This document shows positions 8,530 to 17,063 of a DNA stretch of 64,000 bases, one piece after another (the stretch's first letter is position 1; each line of letters starts with the position of its first letter). Below the pieces are notes generated by a model. The model was not told the origin of the DNA, did no database searches, and saw nothing but the letters and a program-made list of their open reading frames with translations. This stretch comes from Rhodovulum kholense. Its GTDB lineage: Bacteria; Pseudomonadota; Alphaproteobacteria; Rhodobacterales; Rhodobacteraceae. A program made the translations under genes and the position numbers. Where the stretch lies: contig NZ_QAYC01000001.1 of NCBI RefSeq assembly GCF_003053725.1, positions 434,001-498,000 on the forward strand, written 5' to 3'.

Positions 8530-9171
8530 ATGGCGGCACGGCGCGGATTGCTGATCATCCTGTCCTCGCCCTCGGGCGCAGGCAAGTCGACGCTGGCACG
8601 CCGGTTGCGCGGCTGGGACCCGGCCATCGCGTTTTCGGTTTCGGCCACCACCCGCGCGCCGCGGCCGGGCGAGGTCGACGGGCACGACTATCATTTCCTG
8701 TCGGAACAGGCCTTCAAGGCGCAGGTCGCGCGCGGGGCCATGCTGGAACACGCCTTCGTCTTCGGCAATTTCTACGGCTCGCCCGAGGCGCCGGTGCGCG
8801 CCGCCATCGAGGCCGGGCAGGATGTGCTGTTCGACATCGACTGGCAGGGGGCGCAGCAGATCCGCAATTCGTCGCTGGGCCAGCACACGCTGTCGATCTT
8901 CCTGTTGCCGCCCTCGATTGCCGAACTGCGCCGGCGTCTGGTCAGCCGCGGCCAGGACACCGCCGAGACCATCTCGGGCCGCATGCAGAAAAGCTGGGAC
9001 GAGATCAGCCACTGGGACGGCTACGATTTCGTGCTGGTGAACGACGATCTCGACGCCACCGAAGAGAAGCTGAAGACCATCCTGACCGCCACCCGCCTGC
9101 GGCGCAGCCAGCAGCCCGGTCTGACCGAGCATGTGCGCGCGTTGCAGGCCGAATTCGAGGCCCTGCCATGA
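8530..9171 (+). CDS. gmk: Guanylate kinase
   Basis: Guanylate kinase phosphorylates GMP to GDP with ATP and is essential for GTP and dGTP supply. The 213-residue length is typical. The P-loop is [15 protein letters not shown] near residue 13, followed by [23 protein letters not shown] with the conserved arginines and tyrosine of the GMP site, [11 protein letters not shown], and the [10 protein letters not shown] segment. The ATG lies six bases after the yicC stop with an AGAGG site. The stop overlaps the start of the carbonic anhydrase gene (ATGA), so the three genes form one operon. Confidence 0.97.
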   Translation: MAARRGLLIILSSPSGAGKSTLARRLRGWDPAIAFSVSATTRAPRPGEVDGHDYHFLSEQAFKAQVARGAMLEHAFVFGNFYGSPEAPVRAAIEAGQDVLFDIDWQGAQQIRNSSLGQHTLSIFLLPPSIAELRRRLVSRGQDTAETISGRMQKSWDEISHWDGYDFVLVNDDLDATEEKLKTILTATRLRRSQQPGLTEHVRALQAEFEALP

Positions 9172-9695
9172 CGCTGTATTCTCTCGACGGACTTGCCCCG
9201 ACGCTGCCCGAGGACGGCGATTATTGGGTCGCCCCCGATGCCAACGTGATCGGCAAGGTGATCCTCGGCGCGGGCGCCTCGATCTGGTTCGGCAGCACGC
9301 TTCGGGGCGATAACGAGCCGATCACGGTCGGCGCCGGGACCAATATTCAGGAAAACACCGTCTGCCATACGGACATGGGCTATCCGCTGACCATCGGCGC
9401 GGGCTGCACCATCGGCCACAAGGCGATGCTGCATGGCTGCACCATCGGCGAGAACACCCTGATCGGAATGGGCGCCACTGTGCTGAACGGCGCCCGGATC
9501 GGCCGCAACTGCCTGATCGGAGCGGGGGCCCTGATCACCGAGGGCAAGGAGATCCCCGATAACAGCCTGGTGATGGGCGTGCCGGGCAAGGTCGTGCGGC
9601 AGCTGGATGAGGCGGCCATCGAGCGGTTGCGGCAGTCGGCGCTGCATTATCAGGAAAACGCGCGCCGCTACCGGGCGGGTCTTGTCGCGATATGA
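9168..9695 (+). CDS. Gamma-class carbonic anhydrase family protein
   Basis: This 175-residue protein is a left-handed beta-helix of hexapeptide repeats (for example [17 protein letters not shown] and [22 protein letters not shown]). The three zinc-ligand histidines of the gamma class are present: CHTD in one turn and the GHKAMLHGC pair in the next. The family (YrdA/PaaY/CaiE-like) includes active carbonic anhydrases and uncharacterised trimeric proteins, so activity is likely but not proven. It starts four bases inside the gmk stop region, which implies translational coupling. The C-terminus forms the usual helix ([23 protein letters not shown]). Confidence 0.9.
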   Translation: MTLYSLDGLAPTLPEDGDYWVAPDANVIGKVILGAGASIWFGSTLRGDNEPITVGAGTNIQENTVCHTDMGYPLTIGAGCTIGHKAMLHGCTIGENTLIGMGATVLNGARIGRNCLIGAGALITEGKEIPDNSLVMGVPGKVVRQLDEAAIERLRQSALHYQENARRYRAGLVAI

Positions 9696-9744
9696 GACCG
9701 ACCGTGCCGGCCCGTTCGGGCAGCGCGCCGCAACCGGCGGGGCG

Positions 9745-10125
9745 CTAGTGCCGCGCCCGGGGGATCAGCTGGACGGTGATGCCCGGGCAAAGCGCCGCGA
9801 TCTCGCGCCGGATGATTTCGGGGTTCGGCACGACGGGCGTCACCACGACATAAAGCCCGCGATATCCGCCCAGGTCCAGCTGCGTGGCCAGATCCATCGC
9901 GTCGAACTGTTCGGTCAGAAGCGGCGAGACCACCATGTCGACAGATTGCACCGAGCACAGCGCGGCCTGAACCAGACCGTAGGGCAGCCGCTCGACGCGC
10001 GCGCTGGCAAAGGGCATGCCGATTTCCGGCTGATCGACCCGATCGAAACCGATCAGAAGCGCCATTCCGCCGCGGCCTGCGCCGGGCTCGGCATGAGGGG
10101 CTTGTCCGGGGCCTGTATATTCCAT
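9745..10125 (-). CDS. Conserved hypothetical protein, resembles a short DNA/enzyme accessory domain of unknown function
   Basis: This 126-residue protein is not one I recognise by function. The start at 10125 has an excellent AAAGGAG site. It has no signal peptide or membrane segment, so it should be cytoplasmic. After a variable, glycine- and proline-rich stretch of about 20 residues comes an alpha/beta pattern: MALLIGFDRV, VDMVVSPLLTEQFDAMDLATQLDLGGYRGLYVVVTPVVPNPEIIRREIAALCPGI. This suggests a small Rossmann-like domain ending in alternating strands and helices. It is convergent with the yicC-gmk operon and divergent from phoR across a 209-base spacer rich in repeats. Ordinary codon use supports it as a real gene. 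Confidence 0.72.
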   Translation of the reverse strand: MEYTGPGQAPHAEPGAGRGGMALLIGFDRVDQPEIGMPFASARVERLPYGLVQAALCSVQSVDMVVSPLLTEQFDAMDLATQLDLGGYRGLYVVVTPVVPNPEIIRREIAALCPGITVQLIPRARH

Positions 10126-10240
10126 AGTCGCGCTCCTTTTGGCGACTGGCCATCACGGCCGAATTTCAGAAAACCTCGTCAACAACACTGTCAAGCTGTT
10201 CATTACGCCATGTACACAAGTCTGCCTATAGCGCGTGGGT

Positions 10241-10260
10241 GGGCAATCTGGCAATTGCCC
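10241..10260. promoter_or_regulatory. Inverted repeat upstream of phoR
   Basis: GGGCAAT and ATTGCCC form a perfect 7-base inverted repeat with a 6-base spacer, 75 bases before the phoR start, in the divergent spacer with the small conserved gene. It could be a dimeric operator or an RNA hairpin. No regulator can be named. Confidence 0.4.
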
Positions 10261-10271
10261 AAAGGTCGATT

Positions 10272-10294
10272 CCGTCACGTCCAGCCGTCACGTC
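10272..10294. repeat. Tandem 10-base direct repeats before phoR
   Basis: CCGTCACGTC occurs twice, at 10272-10281 and 10285-10294, with a 3-base gap (13-base period). The core CGTCAC resembles half of the third Pho-box repeat (CTGTCAC) upstream of pstS, but the period is 13 rather than 11 bases, so it is not a standard Pho box. It lies 41 bases before the phoR GTG and may overlap its promoter. Confidence 0.45.
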
Positions 10295-10334
10295 ATGGCC
10301 GGTCCGGGGCCGGTCTTCAGCGATGGGGTAAAAA

Positions 10335-11375
10335 GTGAACGATTCTTTAGGGTTGTCGATTATTGCCGGGGTTCCCGTTCCGGTGGTGCTGATCGGCCGG
10401 GACGAGCGTGTCAACGCGCTCAATGATGCGGCCATGGCCCTGTTCGGCCCCAGCGGCAGGGGGCGTCACTATGTGACCGTGCTGCGCCATCCGGCGCTTC
10501 TGGATTGTGTGGAAGAGGCGCTGCGGCTGCGCCAGCCGCGGCGCGCGCGCTATCTGCGCAGCGATCTGGGGCGCGATTCGACCTATGACGTGACCGCCAG
10601 CCCGCTTGAAGGGGTCGCCGCCGGCGGGGTCGTTCTCAGCTTTGCCGACATCTCCGACCGCGAGCAGGCCGGGCAGATCCGCCGCGATTTCGTGGCCAAT
10701 GTCAGCCACGAGCTGAAAACCCCGCTGACCGCGCTGATGGGCTTCATCGAGACCCTGCGCGGCCCGGCCAGGGACGACGAGGCCGCGCGCGAGCGGTTTC
10801 TCGAGATCATGGCGCGCGAGGCGGAACGGATGAACCGGCTGGTCAGCGATCTGCTGTCGCTGAGCCGGGTCGAGGCCGAAGAGCGGATGCGGCCCGGCGT
10901 GCGGGTCGATGTCGCCGCGCTGTTGCGGACCTCGGTGCAGACCCTGCGGTCGCTGGCGCGCGACGCGGCGGTCGAGATGACGCTGGAGGGGGCCGAGGAC
11001 GCGGCCCATGTGCTGGGCGACGAGGACCAGCTGACCCAGGTGTTTCACAACCTGATCGAGAACGGCATCAAGTATGGCGGCTCGGGCGGGGTGCTGCGGC
11101 TGGTCCTGACCCGGTCCGAGCGCGAGCTGGCGTTTCGCGGCCCCGGCGTGCGGATCGACGTGATCGACCGGGGCGAGGGGTTCGATCCGGTGCATATCCC
11201 GCGCCTGACCGAACGGTTCTACCGGGTCGACAACCACCGCTCGCGCGAGATGGGCGGCACCGGGCTGGGGCTGGCCATCGTCAAGCATATCGTGAACCGC
11301 CATCGCGGCCGATTCCGGATCGACAGCGTACCGGGCGAGGGGAGCACGTTTTCGGTGATGCTGCCGATGGCCTGA
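10335..11375 (+). CDS. phoR: Phosphate regulon sensor histidine kinase PhoR
   Basis: PhoR phosphorylates PhoB when phosphate is scarce. The 346 residues start at a GTG and comprise a PAS domain (residues ~8-110, LSIIAGVPVPVVLIGRDERVNALNDAA...), a HisKA dimerisation domain with the H-box NVSHELKTPLTAL at ~132, and an HATPase_c domain with the N-box NLIENGIKYG, G1 DRGEGFD and G2 GGTGLGLAIVKH. No transmembrane segment precedes the PAS domain, unlike E. coli PhoR, so signal reception must come from membrane partners (PstSCAB-PhoU). It heads the phoR-pstSCAB-phoU-phoB cluster. Identity as PhoR rather than another kinase rests mainly on this context. Confidence 0.92.
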   Translation: MNDSLGLSIIAGVPVPVVLIGRDERVNALNDAAMALFGPSGRGRHYVTVLRHPALLDCVEEALRLRQPRRARYLRSDLGRDSTYDVTASPLEGVAAGGVVLSFADISDREQAGQIRRDFVANVSHELKTPLTALMGFIETLRGPARDDEAARERFLEIMAREAERMNRLVSDLLSLSRVEAEERMRPGVRVDVAALLRTSVQTLRSLARDAAVEMTLEGAEDAAHVLGDEDQLTQVFHNLIENGIKYGGSGGVLRLVLTRSERELAFRGPGVRIDVIDRGEGFDPVHIPRLTERFYRVDNHRSREMGGTGLGLAIVKHIVNRHRGRFRIDSVPGEGSTFSVMLPMA

Positions 11376-11433
11376 CAACCCATGGTGGCAAGGCGAAAGC
11401 GGAGCCCCGAGATGTCGCAGCCGAATATGACGA

Positions 11434-11462
11434 CTGTCATAAAACCGTTACGTCTCTGTCAC
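11434..11462 (+). promoter_or_regulatory. Pho box (three 7-base repeats) upstream of pstS
   Basis: CTGTCAT (11434), CCGTTAC (11445) and CTGTCAC (11456) are spaced exactly 11 bases apart by AT-rich or mixed 4-base spacers. The first two make a near-consensus Pho box CTGTCATAAAACCGTTAC. This is the expected binding array for phosphorylated PhoB. It lies 79 bases before the pstS start and implies phosphate-starvation activation of pstSCAB-phoU-phoB. Confidence 0.88.
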
Positions 11463-11541
11463 AAAAGGTTGGCGCCGCAGGTCTAGGACCCGGGCCGAGG
11501 CCGCCCGCAGTCCCGCGGCCGAAACCAATCAGGAGCTATTC

Positions 11542-12576
11542 ATGTCCTTTGCGAAACTGACCGCCTCGGCGCTCGCCATCGCTGCCGTTTCGGCGACCGC
11601 CGCCGCGGCGCGCGACAACGTCCAGGTTGCCGGGTCCTCGACCGTGCTGCCCTATGCCTCGATCGTCGCCGAAGCCTTCGGCGAGAACTTCGACTTCCCG
11701 ACCCCGGTCGTGGAATCGGGCGGGTCGTCGGCCGGTCTGAAACGCTTCTGCGAAGGCGTCGGCGAAACCTCGATCGACATCGCGAACGCCTCGCGTCCGA
11801 TCAAGGACAAGGAAATCGAGACCTGCAAGGCCAATGGCGTCTCGGACATCATCGAGGTCCGCATCGGCTATGACGGGATCGTGTTCGCCAGCCAGCTGAA
11901 CGGCCCGGCCTTCACCGCCTTCACGCCCTCGGACCTTTACAAGGCGCTGGCCGCCGAACTGCCGGTCGACGGCAAGATGGTCGCCAACACCGCCGCCACC
12001 TGGGCCGATGCCAACCCGGACCTGCCCGCGGTCGATATCGCGGCCTTCATCCCCGGCACCAAGCATGGCACTCGCGAGGTCTTCGAAGAGAAGGTGCTGA
12101 TCGAGGGCTGCAAGGCCACCGGCGCGCTGGACGCGATGGTCGGCATGGGCATGGACGAGAAAGACGCCGAGAAGGCCTGCAAGGCGGTCCGCACCGACGG
12201 CAAGTCGGTCGATATCGACGGCGACTATACCGAGACCCTGGCCCGCATCGACACCAACCCGAACGCCATCGGCGTGTTCGGACTGGCCTTCTACGAGAAC
12301 AACACCGACAAGCTGAAAGTCGCGACCATGTCGGGCGTTGCTCCCTCGACCGAGACCATCGCTTCGGGTGAGTATCCGGTGTCGCGTCCGCTGTTCTTCT
12401 ACATCAAGAAAGCCCATATCGGCGTGATCCCCGGCCTGAAGGAATTCGCCGAATTCTTCGTGTCGGATGAAATGGCCGGCCCCGACGGCCCGCTGGCTGC
12501 CTATGGCCTGGTGTCGGACCCGGAACTGGCTGCGACCCAGGCGAAGGTTGCCAACGAAGAGACCATGAGCAACTAA
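11542..12576 (+). CDS. pstS: Periplasmic phosphate-binding protein PstS
   Basis: PstS captures phosphate for the high-affinity PstSCAB importer. The 344-residue precursor has an alanine-rich signal peptide (1-~23) and the family motif VAGSSTVLPYASIVAEAF, VVESGGSSAGLKRFCEG and DIANASRPIK, which contribute phosphate-contacting serines and threonines. The long PstS-type sequence with GTKHGTREVFEEKVLIEGC belongs to the phosphate-binding branch common in Alphaproteobacteria. Ribosome binding site AGGAG lies just 5' of the ATG. A Pho box lies upstream and a strong hairpin follows the stop, which should raise pstS message over that of the membrane genes. Confidence 0.95.
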   Translation: MSFAKLTASALAIAAVSATAAAARDNVQVAGSSTVLPYASIVAEAFGENFDFPTPVVESGGSSAGLKRFCEGVGETSIDIANASRPIKDKEIETCKANGVSDIIEVRIGYDGIVFASQLNGPAFTAFTPSDLYKALAAELPVDGKMVANTAATWADANPDLPAVDIAAFIPGTKHGTREVFEEKVLIEGCKATGALDAMVGMGMDEKDAEKACKAVRTDGKSVDIDGDYTETLARIDTNPNAIGVFGLAFYENNTDKLKVATMSGVAPSTETIASGEYPVSRPLFFYIKKAHIGVIPGLKEFAEFFVSDEMAGPDGPLAAYGLVSDPELAATQAKVANEETMSN

Positions 12577-12589
12577 GCTCGGCAGGTCC

Positions 12590-12624
12590 GGAAGGGCGGC
12601 GCCCACGCCGCCCTTCCGTCTTTT
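12590..12624 (+). terminator. Attenuating terminator between pstS and pstC
   Basis: A perfect 11-base stem (GGAAGGGCGGC at 12590-12600 with GCCGCCCTTCC at 12607-12617, 6-base loop) is followed by GTCTTTT. It begins 14 bases after the pstS stop. Partial termination here would give the usual excess of binding protein over permease, and the hairpin could also protect the pstS 3' end. Confidence 0.75.
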
Positions 12625-12654
12625 AGATTGTTTCATCCGACAGACGGAGCGGTC

Positions 12655-14118
12655 ATGCCTGTTCTCTGGCTCGTGCTCATCGTGTTTGCCCTCGGCGCCC
12701 TCGGCTTTGTCCTGGGCCGGCGCCGCGCCCTGGGCGGGGCGGGGGGCGACATTCGCCTGCTGCATTCGCTGCCCTCCTATTACGGCACCAATGTCACCTT
12801 GCTGACCGTCGTGCCGGCGCTGTTCCTGCTGGGCATCTGGCTTCTGGTGCAGCCCGTCGTGGTCGACGCGAGAGTGTCGGCGATGCTGCCCGACAGCGCC
12901 ATTTCCGAAGGCACCACGCGCGATCTGGTGATGAGCGACGTGCGGCGCATCGCCGAGGGGCTGGACAAGGCCGTGGCCGAGGGCGCGATGACCCACCGCG
13001 AGGCCCGCGACATCCGGGCCGAGTTCACCGATGTCCGCAACCGGCTTGGCGCGGTCGGCGTGGCGCTGGGATCGACGGTCGGCGCGCCCGAGCTTTACGC
13101 CGCCCAGCGCTACCGCAGGATTGCGGGCGAGGGCAGCCTGGCGATGACAGGCGTCGTTCTGGCGCTGGCCCTGGGGGGGGTCGCGCTGTCGCTGATCCGC
13201 ACGACGCCCAGCTTCCGGGCGCGGAACACGGTCGAGACCGGCATCCGCTATGTGCTGATCTTCGCGGCCACCATCGCGATCCTGACCACCATCGGCATCG
13301 TGCTGTCGCTGGTCTTCAACACCATCGATTTCTTCCGGCTTTATCCTGCCTGGGACTTCTTCTTCGGCACGACCTGGAGCCCCAGCTTCGGCGGCGGGTC
13401 CGAGCTTGGCATCCTGCCGCTGCTGTGGGGTACGTTCTATATTTCGATCATCGCGCTTGCCGTATCGGTGCCGATCGGGCTGTTCGCGGCGATCTACCTG
13501 TCGGAATACGCCTCGCCGCATGTCCGCGCCTTCGCCAAGCCCATGATCGAGGTGCTGGCGGGCATTCCCACCATCGTTTACGGCCTCTTCGCGCTGCTGA
13601 CCGTCGGTCCGCTCTTGCTGAAGGTTTTTGGTCAGGACGGGGTCGGCATCATGCAGGCGGGCACGGCCGTCATGACCGCGGGCCTGGTGATGGGCATCAT
13701 GCTGATCCCCTTCGTCAGCTCGCTGTCCGATGACATCATCAACGCGGTGCCGCAATCGATGCGCGACGGGTCGCTGGGGCTTGGCGCCACCCGGTCGGAA
13801 ACCGTCCGGCAGGTGGTCCTTCCGGCGGCGTTGCCGGGCATCGTCGGTGCCATCCTGCTGGCCGCGAGCCGCGCCATCGGCGAGACCATGATCGTGGTGC
13901 TGGGGGCAGGGGCCGCGGCCAACCTGTCGCTGAACCCGTTCGAGGCGATGACCACGGTCACCGCCAAGATCGTCAGCCAGCTGACCGGGGATGCCGATTT
14001 CGCCAGCCCCGAGGCGCTGGTCGCCTTCGCGCTTGGCATGACGCTGTTCGTCATCACCCTTGGGCTGAACGTCTTCGCCCTTTACATCGTGCGCAAGTAC
14101 CGGGAGCAGTACGAATGA
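12655..14118 (+). CDS. pstC: Phosphate ABC transporter permease PstC
   Basis: PstC is one of the two membrane channel subunits of the phosphate importer. The preferred start at 12655 follows GGAG and gives MPVLWLVLIVFALGALGFVLGRRRALGG; this makes 487 residues, long for PstC. Transmembrane segments lie near 1-20, 45-65, 165-185, 200-230, then five more in the BPD_transp_1 core. The core shows IVYGLFALLTVGPLL, DDIINAVPQSMRDGSLGLGATRSETVRQVVLPAALPGIVGA (EAA loop) and AIGETMIVVL. The extra N-terminal periplasmic domain (~70-160) is usual for this long PstC branch. It overlaps pstA by four bases. Confidence 0.93.
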   Translation: MPVLWLVLIVFALGALGFVLGRRRALGGAGGDIRLLHSLPSYYGTNVTLLTVVPALFLLGIWLLVQPVVVDARVSAMLPDSAISEGTTRDLVMSDVRRIAEGLDKAVAEGAMTHREARDIRAEFTDVRNRLGAVGVALGSTVGAPELYAAQRYRRIAGEGSLAMTGVVLALALGGVALSLIRTTPSFRARNTVETGIRYVLIFAATIAILTTIGIVLSLVFNTIDFFRLYPAWDFFFGTTWSPSFGGGSELGILPLLWGTFYISIIALAVSVPIGLFAAIYLSEYASPHVRAFAKPMIEVLAGIPTIVYGLFALLTVGPLLLKVFGQDGVGIMQAGTAVMTAGLVMGIMLIPFVSSLSDDIINAVPQSMRDGSLGLGATRSETVRQVVLPAALPGIVGAILLAASRAIGETMIVVLGAGAAANLSLNPFEAMTTVTAKIVSQLTGDADFASPEALVAFALGMTLFVITLGLNVFALYIVRKYREQYE

Positions 14119-15500
14119 CCGACGTCCCCTTCACCGACGCATCGTCCGGCCCGGCCCGGCCCGCCCGCACCGGTTCTCTGCTCGAGGCCGACGCGCGCAC
14201 CCGCCGCCGCAACGCCGCCGAGGCCCGGTTCCGGCTTTACGGGATCGCCGCGGTCGGGGTCGGCCTGTTCTTCCTGGCGGCGCTGCTTTACGCCATCTTC
14301 TCGAACGGCATCGGCGCGTTCCAGCAGACGGGCTACACGCTGCAGATCGAATTCCGCGAGGACGTGCTGGACAAGACCGGCAATCGCGACCTCGAGGACA
14401 TCAAGTCGGTCAAGACCTTCGCCTATTCGCCGCTGCTGCGCGCGGCGATGCTGCGCGAGATCGAGACGCACGGGATCGACACGCCGCTGGCCGATGCCAA
14501 GGTCACCGGCTTTTCCTCGCCGCTCGACAAGCTGTTTTCCGATGGCGCCCGCTCGACCTTGCGCGACATGGTGCTGGCCGATCCAAGCCTGATCGGGCAG
14601 ACGGTCGCGGTACGCATCCTCGCCTCGTCACGGGTCGATGGCTATCTCAAGGGTCGCGTCAGCCGCGAGTCGATCGAGCGCGACAAGAACCTCGACGCGG
14701 TCCATCTGGACCTGATCGACAAGCTGCGCGAGGCGGGCGTCGCGACCAAGGGCTTCAACCTGGCCTTCATCACCGGGCCCGACGCCTCTGACGCGCGGCC
14801 CGAACAGGCGGGGCTGGGCGTCGCCATGCTGGGGTCGCTTTACATGATGATCGTGGTGCTGGCGCTGTCGCTGCCGATCGGGGTCGCGGCCTCGATCTAT
14901 CTGGAAGAGTTCGCGCCGCAGAACCGCTTTACCGACATCATCGAGGTCAACATCTCGAACCTCGCGGCGGTGCCCTCGATCGTCTTCGGGATCCTCGGGC
15001 TGGCGGTCTTCATCCAGTTCGTCCACCTGCCGCAATCGGCGCCGCTGGTCGGCGGGCTGGTGCTGACGCTGATGACCCTGCCGACGATCATCATCTCGAC
15101 CCGGGCCTCGCTGAAGGCGGTGCCGCCCTCGATCCGCGACGCGGCGCTGGGGGTCGGGGCCTCGAAGATGCAGGCGGTGTTCCACCATGTGCTGCCGCTG
15201 GCGATGCCCGGCATCCTGACCGGCACCATCATCGGGCTGGCGCAGGCGCTTGGCGAAACCGCGCCGCTTCTGCTGATCGGGATGGTGGGCTTCATCGCCT
15301 CGAACTATCCCGACGGGGCGATCTCGGGCTTTCTCGCGCCGAACTCGGCCATGCCCGCGCAGATCTACGAATGGGCCAAACGGGCCGACCCGGCCTTTTA
15401 CGAACGGGCCTGGGGCGGCATCATCATCCTGCTTCTGTTCCTGATGACCATGAACATCATCGCCATCATCCTGCGCCGCCGCTTCGAGCGCCGCTGGTAG
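14115..15500 (+). CDS. pstA: Phosphate ABC transporter permease PstA
   Basis: PstA pairs with PstC to form the phosphate channel. The 461-residue protein has an N-terminal extension (DUF3333-like, residues ~20-210, periplasmic after one membrane span at ~36-60) and a six-span permease core from ~225. The EAA motif is AALGVGASKMQAVFHHVLPLAMPGILTGTIIGLAQALGETAPLLL. Translation is coupled to pstC through the ATGA overlap, and the gene ends 25 bases before pstB. The extended length matches the DUF3333-containing PstA branch rather than E. coli PstA (296 residues). Confidence 0.93.
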   Translation: MTDVPFTDASSGPARPARTGSLLEADARTRRRNAAEARFRLYGIAAVGVGLFFLAALLYAIFSNGIGAFQQTGYTLQIEFREDVLDKTGNRDLEDIKSVKTFAYSPLLRAAMLREIETHGIDTPLADAKVTGFSSPLDKLFSDGARSTLRDMVLADPSLIGQTVAVRILASSRVDGYLKGRVSRESIERDKNLDAVHLDLIDKLREAGVATKGFNLAFITGPDASDARPEQAGLGVAMLGSLYMMIVVLALSLPIGVAASIYLEEFAPQNRFTDIIEVNISNLAAVPSIVFGILGLAVFIQFVHLPQSAPLVGGLVLTLMTLPTIIISTRASLKAVPPSIRDAALGVGASKMQAVFHHVLPLAMPGILTGTIIGLAQALGETAPLLLIGMVGFIASNYPDGAISGFLAPNSAMPAQIYEWAKRADPAFYERAWGGIIILLLFLMTMNIIAIILRRRFERRW

Positions 15501-15525
15501 AGCGCCGCGAAAGGACATCTAAGAC

Positions 15526-16323
15526 ATGTACGACAATCCAGATCTTGCGAGGACGACGGTGACGAGGGACATCAAGATCGCGGCGCATGGTTGCCAGGTC
15601 TACTACGGCGACACGCATGCGATCAGGGATGTCGATATCGACATCGAGGACAAGACCGTGACCGCCTTCATCGGCCCCTCGGGCTGCGGCAAGTCCACCT
15701 TCCTGCGCTGCCTGAACCGGATGAACGACACCATCGACATTTGCCGGGTCGAGGGCGATATCCGGCTGGATGGCGAGGACATCTACGACAAGCGGGTCGA
15801 TCCGGTGCAGCTGCGCGCCAAGGTCGGCATGGTGTTCCAGAAGCCGAACCCCTTCCCGAAATCGATCTACGACAACGTGGCCTACGGGCCGCGCATCCAC
15901 GGGCTGGCGCGCTGCAAGGCCGATCTCGACGAGATCGTCGAAAGCTCGCTGCGCCGTGCCGCGATCTGGGGCGAGGTCAAGGACCGGCTCGACGCGCCCG
16001 GCACCGGGCTGTCGGGCGGCCAGCAGCAACGGCTGTGCATCGCGCGGGCGGTGGCGACCGAACCCGAGGTGCTGTTGATGGACGAGCCCTGTTCCGCGCT
16101 CGACCCGATCGCGACCGCGCAGGTCGAGGAACTGATCGACGAGCTGCGAGGCCAGTATTCGGTGGTGATCGTGACCCACTCGATGCAGCAGGCCGCGCGG
16201 GTCAGCCAGAAGACGGCCTTCTTCCATCTGGGCAGCCTGGTGGAATATGGCGAGACGGGGCACATCTTCACCAATCCGACCGACCCCCGCACCGAAAGCT
16301 ACATCACCGGCCGGATCGGCTGA
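15526..16323 (+). CDS. pstB: Phosphate ABC transporter ATP-binding protein PstB
   Basis: PstB hydrolyses ATP to drive phosphate import. The 265 residues carry Walker [20 protein letters not shown], the PstB hallmark [15 protein letters not shown], the Q-loop [21 protein letters not shown], signature [14 protein letters not shown], Walker [17 protein letters not shown] and the switch [18 protein letters not shown]. It sits between pstA (25-base gap) and phoU (13-base gap) in the same operon. Confidence 0.97.
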   Translation: MYDNPDLARTTVTRDIKIAAHGCQVYYGDTHAIRDVDIDIEDKTVTAFIGPSGCGKSTFLRCLNRMNDTIDICRVEGDIRLDGEDIYDKRVDPVQLRAKVGMVFQKPNPFPKSIYDNVAYGPRIHGLARCKADLDEIVESSLRRAAIWGEVKDRLDAPGTGLSGGQQQRLCIARAVATEPEVLLMDEPCSALDPIATAQVEELIDELRGQYSVVIVTHSMQQAARVSQKTAFFHLGSLVEYGETGHIFTNPTDPRTESYITGRIG

Positions 16324-16336
16324 GAAAGGTTCCAGA

Positions 16337-17059
16337 ATGTCGGACGTGATGAAGGACCCGCATATCGTCAAATCCTACGACCGCGATCTTGAATCGATCC
16401 AGGCGCTCATCATGAAGATGGGCGGTCTGGTCGAGACCGCGATCCTGGAGGCCGCGAATTCGCTCGAGGCCCGGGACGAGGAGCTGGCCGAACGGGTGCG
16501 CAAGGGCGACAAGGCCATCGACGCGCTGGAAGAGAAGGTCAACGAAGAGGCCGCGCGGCTTCTGGCGCTGCGCCAGCCCTCGGCGGGCGATCTGCGCACC
16601 GTGCTGTCGGTGATGAAGATCTCGGCCAATCTGGAACGCTGCGGCGACTATGCCAAGAACATGGCCAAGCGCACCGGCGTGCTGGTGCAGATGGCGCCGA
16701 TGGAAGGCTCGGCCGGCGCGATCCGGCGGATGGCCAAGGCGGTCGAACTGATGCTGAAGGACGCGCTGGACGCCTATATCCAGCGCGATGCCGAACTGGC
16801 CGAGGACGTGCGCCAGCGCGATCTGGAGGTCGACCAGATGTACAATGCGCTGTTCCGCGAATTCCTGACCTTCATGATGGAGGACCCGCGCAACATCACC
16901 GCCTGCATGCATCTGCATTTCATCGCCAAGAACATCGAGCGGATGGGCGACCATGTGACCTCGATGGCCGAGCAGGTGATCTATCTGGCGACCGGCCATC
17001 TGCCCGAGGACGAACGCCCGAAAGCCGACCGCACCTCGGTCGATGCGGGCCGGAGCTGA
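16337..17059 (+). CDS. phoU: Phosphate transport system regulatory protein PhoU
   Basis: PhoU is a two-PhoU-domain helical protein that couples PstB to PhoR and represses PhoB in phosphate-replete cells. The 240 residues begin at the ATG at 16337 (MSDVMKDPHIVKSYDRDLESIQ), chosen over the upstream frame extension that overlaps pstB. Metal-cluster repeats E/DxxxD are recognisable in QRDLEVDQMYNALFREFLTFMMEDPRNITACMHLHFIAKNIERMGDHVTSMAEQVIYLATG. The stop lies four bases before the phoB ATG. This gives the standard pst-phoU-phoB order. Confidence 0.95.
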   Translation: MSDVMKDPHIVKSYDRDLESIQALIMKMGGLVETAILEAANSLEARDEELAERVRKGDKAIDALEEKVNEEAARLLALRQPSAGDLRTVLSVMKISANLERCGDYAKNMAKRTGVLVQMAPMEGSAGAIRRMAKAVELMLKDALDAYIQRDAELAEDVRQRDLEVDQMYNALFREFLTFMMEDPRNITACMHLHFIAKNIERMGDHVTSMAEQVIYLATGHLPEDERPKADRTSVDAGRS

Positions 17060-17063
17060 CCGC

